Shown: positions 54,831 through 64,000 of the stretch, piece after piece
Layout of the letters: the number at the start of each line of letters is the position of its first letter
How positions within the stretch are numbered: position 1 is the stretch's first letter
Origin: Athripsodes cinereus
Lineage: Eukaryota; Arthropoda; Insecta; Trichoptera; Leptoceridae
Length of the DNA stretch: 64,000 nucleotides
Assembly (NCBI GenBank): GCA_947579605.1
Contig: OX388321.1
Location: forward strand, 17,041,614 to 17,105,613
Reading direction: 5' to 3'
Notes under the pieces: generated by a model
Databases searched by the model: none
What the model saw: only the letters and a program-made list of their open reading frames with translations
What the model was told of the DNA's origin: nothing
Program-made: the position numbers and the translations under genes

Positions 54831-55520
54831 GTTGCTCCACGGTATCATCATACAGTACCTACTTATTAAAAAAAACAGTTAATGTTATCGATGATTTCTT
54901 TGTTTTACGTTAATTTTTTTAAATCATAAAATAGCAGATTCAAACAATACAAGTATTTTTATAGTCATATTTTATTTGGGCCAATTTGGATGTTAAATTA
55001 CCCATTGTTTTCAATTTTCAACTTCACGGAACAACATACTGTACAGAGAGTAGGTACATCGCCTATTTCAGCTAAGTAGTCATTATTAGACTGTCGCAAG
55101 GCTATGTCGCCATTTCGCCCTTTGCATTGTAAAAATATTTCGAAAGAAAATAATATACAACAATAATAATTTTCTTCTTCACCTAAACTTAAACGATTAA
55201 TATATTGCAACAGAAAAAAATATATGATTCAATTCATTGCATCACAAATATATTAAAATCAATATATTTTTCGGACAATCGATTATTTTGTGCAAAATGG
55301 AATATATGTTCGATTTTTTAGATAAATCTTATAAGTTTTCAATCGATATAAGTTTATTCGAATTTGTTTTCATGTTTCACTTTCAATAATGATTCTTATT
55401 ATTTTTATATCTAGATTTAGTTTTTAATCGTAATATAATTAATTAAATTAATCATAAAAGTCTGTCGATGTGATAATATTGTTAATGTTAATAATAAATA
55501 AGTGTTATTGCCATAATAAT
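54831..55520. other. Intergenic, nothing recognised
   Basis: AT-rich upstream flank of the next gene; no clear TATA box chosen among many AT-rich words. Confidence 0.3.
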
Positions 55521-55535
55521 AATATGCATAAAGAA

Positions 55536-58500
55536 ATGTCAAAAAATATTTTCAAAATATCTACAAAATGGATTGATTTGAATTGTTTGACGACTGTGTT
55601 CCTGTTATTATTTTGTCCCACTTGGTTACAAGCTCAGGACAACACGACAAGAGAATTCCAGTCATTTGATGAAGACTATCTTATGAAAGGGAAGTTCCTA
55701 GGACATGATAATGAAAATAAACAACCAAAATTTATCACTTTCAATACGAATGATGAAGACATTTCAGTGAGTACCTTTACTTCATATTATCTACTTAATT
55801 TTCCATACAAATATAGTTTATTTGACAATCAAGCGAGCTGATAGCGGAGAAGATAGAATTGTTGAAATTCATATTTTTGTGTCTCTCCTATAAATGAATG
55901 AGAACAAAGTGAAGAATTGTATTTGATCAAAATTTGAACAATTGTACTATAGTAGATTTTTTATAAACCTTTTTAAAGCATAGAAAGTTTAAAACAAAGT
56001 TGTTGTAATATATTGAACCACCCTGCTTTTATTATAATAGATCGGCACCTAATTGTTTTGTTTTGGATCGTGTTCATTGGTAAAATTGCAACAACATTCC
56101 CTTCCACTGCGGGTGGGGAGAGGGTAGTGTAACCATAGTGTAACTATTTCAATAATTTCATGACATGTTTACTGTGATGTATTTGGTATTTATATGACAG
56201 AGAATATTACGAAAACGAATAATTTATTGTTGATGGAATACAGTTTATTATTTTGTGCTGGAGAACTTTTGATTTGAATTGCAATACATATCTAAATATG
56301 GAGATTGATAAATGCAGCATCACTCAAGTGGAATATTTCTTGGGTTGGGGAATCTTGGGTGGAATGCCAGAAAGACAGAGAGAAATTCTTATTTTGTTAT
56401 CTATAATTGTTACAATTCATTAGCAAAATTGACGTTCATTTGTGTCCGTTCACTAGTTATTTGTTCTTTCCGAATTAGCTCGCATTACAATAATCCAAAT
56501 TAGCTCGCATGGCATATTTCTAAAATAGCTACCATTTAACAAAAATGATTATTTTATACTTGCTCCATATAATGGCATTGTGATGATAAAACAAAAAGTT
56601 GAGTAACCAGTACACTAACTGCCTTTAAATAACATCCATGTCATGTTCTCTGTATAAAAAAAAAACAATCAGGATCCGTGAGGTAATTAACCCGTAAGAA
56701 ATTCACTCAGCTTTTCACCCAACTGATCAAAGTTTCTTTAGGTACTTTCCCACTTATCGATTTAGAATCTTCTTTGATTACTTAGATATTTAGAATTTTT
56801 TAGGCTTACTTACATCAACTTTTTTTATGCCTTCATCAAAATTTATTATTTTTCAGATAGAAATGACCATCGGAGTTCCATTCATCACTATTCCTATGAA
56901 AAAATCTGAATCTGGTACCGGTGTTGCCAAGGTACGGACTGGAAATAATTATTTTCACTCATGAAGTTTCTATTCTATTCTATCTTTAAAGGCCACCCAC
57001 TCGGTTACGAGTGATCAGGTCATGAAATTTCTAACGACCAAATAGGTATATTTCATAAATAGAATTAGAAATGGCAAAAAATACAAACTATTCTATTTTC
57101 TGAATTATATACAAGATTTCCTTGTCCCACTATTCACGGAAATAAATATTTAAGTAATATAATTATAAGAACCATGAAATTTTTTTGGAGTATTCATAAG
57201 TGACATTTTACATTTTAGCCATTACCAAGTGTGAACATCAATACAGGAGCCCTCGCTGTAACATTTGGTGTCACAATGGGCGCTCTCTACATAGCGCCGT
57301 TAGTTGGTAAAATAGTTTCTAAAAGTTTCTTCTCCAAGAATTCTGAAACAACTCATAAAGGTAGGAGTCTATTGTTAAATTTTATAATTTTATTCTGAGC
57401 ATATCAAATTATATTTATTGACATGTTTATTGCATTTTAATTATATAGGTATATAAATATGAGGATTGATTGATTGTTCCGTCTTCTCTGCCTTCGCCAC
57501 TTGGAATACGGGTTGAGAATAAAGTATAGTACAAAAAAATCTTAGGAAAACAGAAGTACCTACCTACAAAGCCATAAGTTTACCATCTACAAAATAATAG
57601 CAATAATTCGTAGTATACTTTACTTTTTTCACTTTTAATATACCTACCCATATGCATTAGACTGAAGAATTTGACAGTTAAGTGAAAAAAAAATGAGCAA
57701 TGAAATTATTTTTATTTTCACAAAAAACATTATCGAAAAGCAACAAATAACAATCCGCGATTATGTTCATACTGCATGCATTTTGACAGGCAGTACTATG
57801 TGATTCGTTGAAGATTTCATTCATCACCAAAAAAACTTTGTTATTCTTGTGAAGTAATCTTCAAATTACAACAATGTAAACATGAGAACAACGTACATTA
57901 GATACTAAATATATGTGGTCACCGTATTATCGTTCGCTTTCCGCTAAATTTTTCAACTTGATACTTGATTGTGTCTGCGACTGAGAAGCACGGGAACGTT
58001 TCCACCTCAACTTATTCTTGCCAGGCGGTGGGGCGATATCAGATTCCAACCACTGTGTCTCCACATGAACCATCACAGGTTTCTTTGGTTTCATTCCAGT
58101 CATGGCATATGGCGGAGTATATTCCACATCCCAATCAGAATCCTCCGATTCACTCACCTCCGTTCTACAATTACAAGGCGTAGAGATGTTCAAAGATGGT
58201 GGAGATTTTTCAATCACATGATCAATGGCACACAGATCTGTACAATACACATCTTCATACGCACACTGACAGATATTCTGCAAAGCCGTTTCCAAAGCCT
58301 TTCTTACATCATCTTCATATCGTTTTTTTTCTTTAGAAAGTCTATGAGCAACCATTTTTGCCGTAGGTGGTTGAACTAGCTTAAAAACAATTGGTTCACA
58401 TTCGACAAAGGGATCTTCACCAGGTTCCAATTTAAGAAGTTGTTTGAGTGGATGAATGGTAACGTAGATGGCATCTTTTACTTTGTTTACTCTTAGAGCT

Positions 58501-61500
58501 GATTTGAATTCTGCTGGTGGAGGTTCTGCATCAGCTTCTGAATCATCATCATAATATTCTCCGGTGGATTTTTGACTTACGACATCGCCGCTTGCATCAC
58601 CTGCTGAAATAGCTACATTTGTTCCTCCAAGTGAGCCACTTCCACCTCCAATCGGGCCAATATCTGTAGCTTTAATTTCTTCTTTGTGATCAGAAATCTT
58701 TCTTCTTTTGCTCTTTTTCTTCTTCGGTTGTTCTTCTCCCCCCGTATTAAGCCTTAAAAATGAAGAACATAATTTATAATAATACTTGTTCGAAGTAATT
58801 CGACATTTCACCTTCAGTAATTGTCACTTTCAAAAATACTTACTTCAGCGTCATCCATCTCTTCACACTCCTTCCAAGAGCTCCCGGTCTCCATCCCTTT
58901 CTCTGAAATATAATTTATTTATGTATCATGTGTAATTTTATTTTGGGTACATGCCTTCATTTTTTAATTATAACATTTATAAGATCTACGAGTATATGAA
59001 GAATGCACTTCACCTGGGCTAGATTCCAAAGCCAACCCATATCAGCTGGAACACCTCTAAATCCCTTTACTGATCCAACACATGGGACATGTCTATACGT
59101 ACTATCTAAAATACATACATATTTATTTATTTACTCAAACGGCTTATTACAATATAGTGTAAACTGGACATATAACAATAAATTATTATATACCTACACA
59201 AAATATTCATATACAAAAATATTCCATAGTACCTACTCAGAAATGACATTTATAAAAATTGAAATACATAAGAATAAATAATATCATTATTTAAAAGTTT
59301 CAAAACCCACAACTGAAAAAACTTATAATGTTTATGTGGAGAATATTCTCACCAGGATATTTGTCTCCAATGTTGTAAAGATATTTCTTATTATGCGTTG
59401 CTTTCTTTTTTCTTTTGGGTGTGGCTTTGCTAACATTTTCAGTCGACATTCTACGGCGGCTTTACACTTTCTCAATTAATTCACAAGGCGCACTATAAAA
59501 ACAATTTAACACTAGAATGATATCAAACTTTACTATGATTACATCAATTATACTTTTTATTCACAAGGTACACTTTTTGGTTTTGGAATTGTTATTTTTA
59601 TTGGCAAACAACATCCTTGTCAATCCTTCATAGACCAGTCGTTCTACGTCTGTCTCGTCAATTCGCTTCCCTCCTCCACAAGTTGCTTGACATTGTCCAC
59701 ATTTGGAGTGATCGGGGGGCTCAGAACAAGGGGCGTGACATGTATAACCTGGTATTGGCTCACATGCACAAGACGTCATCGCCATGGGACATCGCACATC
59801 ATTTGATATGGGTAATTGGCATAACGATTCTCTTCTTCCTATATTCTTTGAACAATCTGCATTTTTTTCTGCTGCAACTTTCGCCGTTATTTCGTATTCG
59901 TTTGGTCTTTGTAAATAATCTTTAATCATTTTAATCAACGTACATTCAGGATTCCCACATGGAAATGGTATATCACAACAACCAAATTCACTTCTTCTTT
60001 TATCTCCTGTCACAAATAATATACATTCCTCATCCAGCCCAGCAGCTTTGAGATCTTTAGATACTTTGTTTCTTCTATGTTCTGCTTCTATTTCATCTGG
60101 ATCTTTGGCCTCTAGTGTTTCATAAATTATTCCAATTGGTTTTAAATCTTCAGGAACAGTTTCCATGCCGTATGCCTTACATTTATAAGATTTATTTTGT
60201 GCTCGATTTCTAAAAACGAAGCCAAATCCTTTGTTTGTTTCTTTAAATAAGGTGATGTAAGTTTTACCCAGACATGATAATCTTATTAGTAAAGTTATTT
60301 CACCCATCCCTGATCCAGTGATTTCGCTAGTGAGTGATTCAGTTACTTTAACTGTAGTCGGATCAATATTGTAACAGCACATGTTTGCCTGGTCTATGGA
60401 GTTTACTATTTTTGGATCCCAAATAATTTTTGCCACTCCTACGCATTCTCGACGTTCCTGTTTTATGTCTGCCCATACAGATACATTCAATGGAAATAAC
60501 TCAAAAGACTGTTTCAATCCATGTGGGTTTTGAGAAAATAATAACGATGCTCCATTATTCATTCGAACTTCAAATTTAGCTAATTTTTCATTTTTATTTG
60601 GAAAAAGTATGTTAGTAGCACTTCCGGCAGGTGAATAAATACCTTCCTTTGCTAGTATTTCCGCACAATTTAATTCATTGGCTTGCTTTTCTGCTGCTGA
60701 TTTGCCTAACAATTCCAATGTTGCATTTGGAAGAAGATCATTTTTGAACTCGTCTTGACGAATTTCAAAGAAAGCGATTGTTCCAAAATCTATATTGACA
60801 GTCAGCTTAGGTTCAATAATTCGGATAGCTTCCTTGCATTGAAATTTGACATTGAGTACGTGGATTTCTAAAAAATACAAATCTTCCATTCCTGTGAACC
60901 TGCGAATGGGAGACGTCATCATTAGTCACAATTCAAAATTTAGGGATAACATTTTTTTATATATAAATAATCAATTGTTCAATCGATTGTTGCTTTTTTA
61001 TTAACTGTGCAACATGCTCCGGTAGCACAAGTCCCACTGTGGAGATAATCCGGGCAAAAGTTTCTATGATTTTCATCTTTCACACTTTTTAGCATAGCTG
61101 TTAGTCCTTCGTAAACCAGATTTTGTGCACTTGTAAAAGCACCGAGAATGTCATCCTTGTCCCTATTACAAGGCCCAGTACATTTCTTTTTGTTTGGACC
61201 AGTTGAAGCTGATGGTTCATCATCATCTCTACAAGGTCTTCCAGCTAAATAGTATCCACCACAACCAGGACATAGGACAAAATCCATTTTTCCCTCATGT
61301 AGTTGTTCGGATGATGTTCTGAATGTACAAAGTGCACCTGGTTTTCCACATGGTGTTTGCCCACAGGTACAACGTTCTTCTTTTTTAGGAACTTCTTCTT
61401 CTAGTTTCTTTTTTGGTTCACAATTTTGTCTTTTAATAGTTTCTTCTATTAATTTTACAAGATACTCAACATATCCACTTTTCTGATATGTTCTATGCAC

Positions 61501-63507
61501 ATTTTCAGTCTTACGTTTCGTACTGACGCCATATAAATTACACGATAGTGAAGTTTTACCTTCGACACTTGATCTCCCTCCAATTCTGCATAAACAGTCT
61601 TGAAATTTAGAATTAATTGATCTTCCTAATAGTGTGAACCTAACACCGAATGCAATGTCTCCGATATTGGATCCATTTGATTCACTCATTAAAGGCTCAG
61701 TTGTATGCCAAGTGCGTTGAGTGTGACTATCAGGAGTATTTTTTTCTTCCAATAACTCACAAAATTCCATATTCCAAAAAACTCTACTTTGTCCGATACA
61801 CGTTTTTTTCTCAAACTCGTTATTAGTATACACATATATCTCCATTGGAAACGTTTTGAAAATTTGTCTTAGATTGTGCGGTGTATTAGCAAAGAGTAAA
61901 GAAGCACCACATTTGAAACTTTTTTCTATAACAGTTGACACATCTGCAGTTGCTTCTTCCTCCTCACCGTATACATCATCACTGGAGTCACATTCTTTGA
62001 TCCCTCCAGGGTTAAGCATTGCTGCTTCACAAGCTGCCGTATCAACATCTTCATCATCTGTGTCATATTCCAAGATATCATTATCAAACTCATCTTGTTT
62101 TATGCCTAACGAAGCAAATTTACCAATATCAATATCGACATTCAGTTTGTTGTCTTCTGGTTCATCAAAACCCTTTGTTAGCATGCATCTAATACTTATC
62201 TTGTCAATATAGAATTCTAATAAATACAATTCTTCCATCTTATACCTGGAGGGAGACAATTCACGCTGTATTTTTACATTTGATTTACCTAATATAATAA
62301 TATAAATTTGTTTTTCATTTAAATAACTGAACACATTTTATGTTTTGATAACAGTTACGATCTGTCTTCACCGTTATCCTGTTATTTGCATTTAGACAAG
62401 TACAAAACCAAAATAATAAACAAATAATACATTGAACTTAACAAAGGCATCATGTCTTGGATACATATTATGCACATTATATTCACATATTATATTGACA
62501 GAAATATTAATATAAAACATGGAATAGCATACACACCTTTATATATTCCGTATAGATATTATAAGCAATTTAGTATTTTCTTGTGAATTATCTTATAATT
62601 TTGATTAATTAACTCGAGATTTCATTTTCCGTGACGGACATTTTTTATTTTTGTGAGTGTAAACAGTTGAAATTTCATCAAGGTTCCATCAATTCAAAAA
62701 TCACATCAATCGATTAGAAATGTTTTCACTGGCAGATTATATTAAGTAGGTTCATTAATAAAGTTGTCGGAATTTTCGATTATATCAAAAACATTTAGGT
62801 ACCTAACAAGAAATAATATTTAGATACGTACATATTATATAGTACCTAATGTTTACACATTAGGTACTAAGTATATAATTATTCCACAATATATATTTTT
62901 TTTATTTTCTGTCATACACTATAACAATTATAACAAAGAAGCTGTATATAGGTATATTAGAATTGTAATTCACACTCCAATAGTAAGCTGACTTTCGTTC
63001 AAAAATTTCGTCATAGACATTTTTTGACGAAATTTAGTGGAGTTTTTAAAGATCGTCAAAGACATGTTTTTGACGAAATTTAGAAGAGTTTTTATAGTAG
63101 GTATTATCATAATCGCGGGAACCTACGTTTACTGTTTTCAACTTTTTCTAAGTATACCAACAATATTTATGTTTCTTTTACTGTTTTCAAACTACAAACA
63201 AATAAAAAGCTCATTTTTACTTTTAAAAGATTCATAATAAGCTGAAGTGTTAAAATTCAGGATTTTTTTAGAAACCATTAACTAAAAAATATTAAACTAT
63301 AGTCATAGCCATTGAATTTCAATTTCCAGACAGAAACTCTGAAGACCCCGAATCTCCATCTATAATGGATAACATTCTTCGAATTCTGGAAGATCAAGGA
63401 ATACCCGTCCAGGATTGTATACAAAGAGCAGTATGTACCCTAGTCAAGAGATCACTAGAGACAGAGAATCCAACGAGTAGTGATAAGATTATAGATGGGA
63501 TCACCAG
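55536..63507 (+). CDS. Secreted/membrane cysteine protein, paralogue (3' end off window)
   Basis: Four plus-strand exons: 55536-55766, 56857-56931, 57219-57360, 63330-63507 (GT/AG; phases 0, 0, 1, then 2), with the last exon or exons beyond the right edge. An upstream ATG at 55524 is also in frame. Residues about 13-33 form a signal peptide (LTTVFLLLFCPTWLQA). Residues 112-134 (GALAVTFGVTMGALYIAPLV) are a membrane-like segment matching the glycine-rich hydrophobic stretch of the 44.8-kb gene. CIQRAVC (179-185) matches its CAQRITC, and the donor after exon 4 splits a codon after AG in both genes. Function unknown; DM4/12-like by analogy. Intron 3 (6 kb) houses three minus-strand genes. Confidence 0.75.
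56555..56695 (-). repeat. Double-hairpin repeat remnant in intron 1
   Basis: Reverse complement: CAGAGAACATGACATGGATG, AGTTAGTGTACTGGTTACTC, ATCACAATGCCATTATATGG; diverged. Confidence 0.45.
57927..59449 (-). CDS. Nested insect protein, K-rich N-terminus, cysteine clusters
   Basis: A 357-residue protein from four minus-strand exons: 59353-59449, 59014-59105, 58844-58902 and 57927-58752 (GT/AG; phases 1, 0, 2). The N-terminus is basic (TPKRKKKATHNKKY) and leads to RKGWRPGALGRSVKRW (64-79), then a second basic run (KKKKSKRRK), a glycine/acidic low-complexity linker, a charged helix (RLSKEKKRYEDDVRKALETA) and a cysteine cluster (CQCAYEDVYCTDLC). No signal peptide. I do not recognise the family securely; it recalls uncharacterised insect DUF4776-type proteins. 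It is the last gene of a tight three-gene minus-strand cluster inside an intron of the 55.5-kb gene. Confidence 0.75.
59561..60922 (-). CDS. Nested intronless insect protein, tandem paralogue 1
   Basis: 453 residues, no introns. The conserved core shared with the neighbour at 60979 includes MEDLYFLEIHV (12-22), VNIDFGTIAFFEIRQDEF, GASLLFSQNPHGLKQSF, SGMGEITLLIRLSCLGK and a C-terminal VYEGLTRML. The C-terminal third is cysteine-rich with paired CxxC-like groups (CGQCQATCGGG). Start at 60922 keeps the shared SPIRR segment; the methionine at residue 12 is an alternative. The stop overlaps its own polyadenylation signal (TGAATAAA, AATAAA at 59556-59561, minus). A TATA-like TATATAAAA lies in the 56-bp gap upstream. 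Family not securely recognised; DUF4788-type insect proteins are a guess. Confidence 0.78.
   Translation of the reverse strand: MMTSPIRRFTGMEDLYFLEIHVLNVKFQCKEAIRIIEPKLTVNIDFGTIAFFEIRQDEFKNDLLPNATLELLGKSAAEKQANELNCAEILAKEGIYSPAGSATNILFPNKNEKLAKFEVRMNNGASLLFSQNPHGLKQSFELFPLNVSVWADIKQERRECVGVAKIIWDPKIVNSIDQANMCCYNIDPTTVKVTESLTSEITGSGMGEITLLIRLSCLGKTYITLFKETNKGFGFVFRNRAQNKSYKCKAYGMETVPEDLKPIGIIYETLEAKDPDEIEAEHRRNKVSKDLKAAGLDEECILFVTGDKRRSEFGCCDIPFPCGNPECTLIKMIKDYLQRPNEYEITAKVAAEKNADCSKNIGRRESLCQLPISNDVRCPMAMTSCACEPIPGYTCHAPCSEPPDHSKCGQCQATCGGGKRIDETDVERLVYEGLTRMLFANKNNNSKTKKCTL
60979..62334 (-). CDS. Nested intronless insect protein, tandem paralogue 2
   Basis: 451 residues, no introns. Shares with the downstream neighbour MEELYLLEFYI (33-43), VDIDIGKFASLGIKQDEF, GASLLFANTPHNLRQIF, SNIGDIAFGVRFTLLGR and VYEGLTAML. 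An acidic insert (YDTDDEDVD, SSDDVYGEEEE) is specific to this copy. Cysteine motifs near the C-terminus (CTCGQTPCG, LCPGCGGYYLAGRPC, CTGPC) suggest metal binding. The SPSRY segment before MEEL is conserved, so translation starts upstream of residue 33; whether 62334 is the true start or an upstream exon exists is unclear. Separated from the next gene by 56 bp. Confidence 0.75.
   Translation of the reverse strand: MFSYLNEKQIYIIILGKSNVKIQRELSPSRYKMEELYLLEFYIDKISIRCMLTKGFDEPEDNKLNVDIDIGKFASLGIKQDEFDNDILEYDTDDEDVDTAACEAAMLNPGGIKECDSSDDVYGEEEEATADVSTVIEKSFKCGASLLFANTPHNLRQIFKTFPMEIYVYTNNEFEKKTCIGQSRVFWNMEFCELLEEKNTPDSHTQRTWHTTEPLMSESNGSNIGDIAFGVRFTLLGRSINSKFQDCLCRIGGRSSVEGKTSLSCNLYGVSTKRKTENVHRTYQKSGYVEYLVKLIEETIKRQNCEPKKKLEEEVPKKEERCTCGQTPCGKPGALCTFRTSSEQLHEGKMDFVLCPGCGGYYLAGRPCRDDDEPSASTGPNKKKCTGPCNRDKDDILGAFTSAQNLVYEGLTAMLKSVKDENHRNFCPDYLHSGTCATGACCTVNKKATID
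62335..63329. other. Remainder of intron 3 of the 55.5-kb gene
   Basis: Presumed promoter region for the nested cluster on the minus strand. No repeat family recognised. A 20-base phrase (ACATTTTTTGACGAAATTTAG-like) occurs twice at 63017 and 63062. Confidence 0.35.
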
Positions 63508-63807
63508 GTCAGAAAAGTCTTGGATTCTTTTCAAAATTCTTTCTTAGTTTCCTTACAATATTTATAATTATTTTGTAAAATATCGACACGTAATCTTCTT
63601 CGTTTCTTTTATTGTTGTATGTACGTGTATATTAGAAATTTTCATAAACTAGCTTCAAGATATGCCTTAACCTTTACCATTGATAAAAAAAATTGTTTTA
63701 AAAAATATAAGAATCATTTGGCGTGTCAAAATATTAATCCAAATAAATATAAATATATTTTATTTATTTATTTTATTCGTCTAGCACATCATCATACACA
63801 CAACAAA

Positions 63808-63895
63808 ATCAACAAAGCAGTTTGCATAAAAAAATATTGTGATGATATGCAGTGGCGAGATTATCACTTTATAGAGATTTCATCCATCTAACCAC
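63808..63895 (-). repeat. Short retroelement tail (minus)
   Basis: Reverse complement: GGTTAGATGGATGAAATCTC, TATAAAGTGATAATCTCGCC, ACTGCATATCATCACAATA; same family as 14250-14395. Confidence 0.55.
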
Positions 63896-64000
63896 GATTT
63901 TTTAGTTTGTTCATAATTTTAAGGAACCTATCTCTTTACAATCAAAAACTTATACTTCCGCTTTTTTATTACTAAATTAAAGCACACCAAAAATTTAATC

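Noticed and set aside
57965..58379. Plus-strand frames opposite the nested K-rich gene
   Set aside because: Antisense shadows of a spliced gene with consistent exon borders.
61856..62212. Serine-rich plus-strand gene
   Set aside because: Antisense shadow of the acidic region of the minus-strand gene at 60979-62334.

Overview
The window looks like insect nuclear DNA, most likely from a moth or butterfly. It is AT-rich and intron-containing. It carries two insecticyanin/bilin-binding-type lipocalin genes, is full of TAGGTACCTA-like microsequences, and is crowded with non-LTR retrotransposon tails, tRNA-derived SINEs and small DNA transposons. No bacterial or viral genome features are present.

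Layout. 0-1.2 kb holds the gag and protease end of an LTR retrotransposon on the minus strand, running off the left edge, with a canonical -1 frameshift heptamer at the gag stop. 1.2-5.5 kb is LINE debris. 5.5-17.2 kb holds two tandem paralogous lipocalin genes on the minus strand, each with four coding exons and matching intron phases; a 38-bp tandem repeat runs into the last coding exon of the second. 17.8-25.2 kb is a transposon nest: a 1,042-bp inverted-repeat element, then a LINE reverse-transcriptase fragment split by an insert with 10-bp inverted ends, which itself contains a complete 3.7-kb PIF/Harbinger element (spliced transposase plus an antisense MADF gene). 25.5-37.6 kb is protein phosphatase 5 (TPR plus PPP catalytic domain, nine coding exons). 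Its third intron holds a full-length Ty3/Gypsy element with identical 372-bp LTRs and a 4-bp target duplication. The single 1,778-codon gag-pol frame of that element ends in an extra module that reads as a TARG1/OARD1-like macrodomain followed by a CCCH zinc finger. This is the most unusual object in the window.

37.6-44.8 kb is mostly empty, with SINE and LINE remnants. 44.8-48.0 kb is a secreted or membrane-anchored cysteine protein gene (minus strand). A divergently oriented probable paralogue starts at 55.5 kb (plus strand) and runs off the right edge. Its 6-kb third intron contains a tight minus-strand cluster of three genes at 57.9-62.3 kb, two of them intronless tandem paralogues of about 450 residues, separated by only 56 and 111 bp. 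A repeat family with a conserved double hairpin is scattered through the whole window in more than ten copies.
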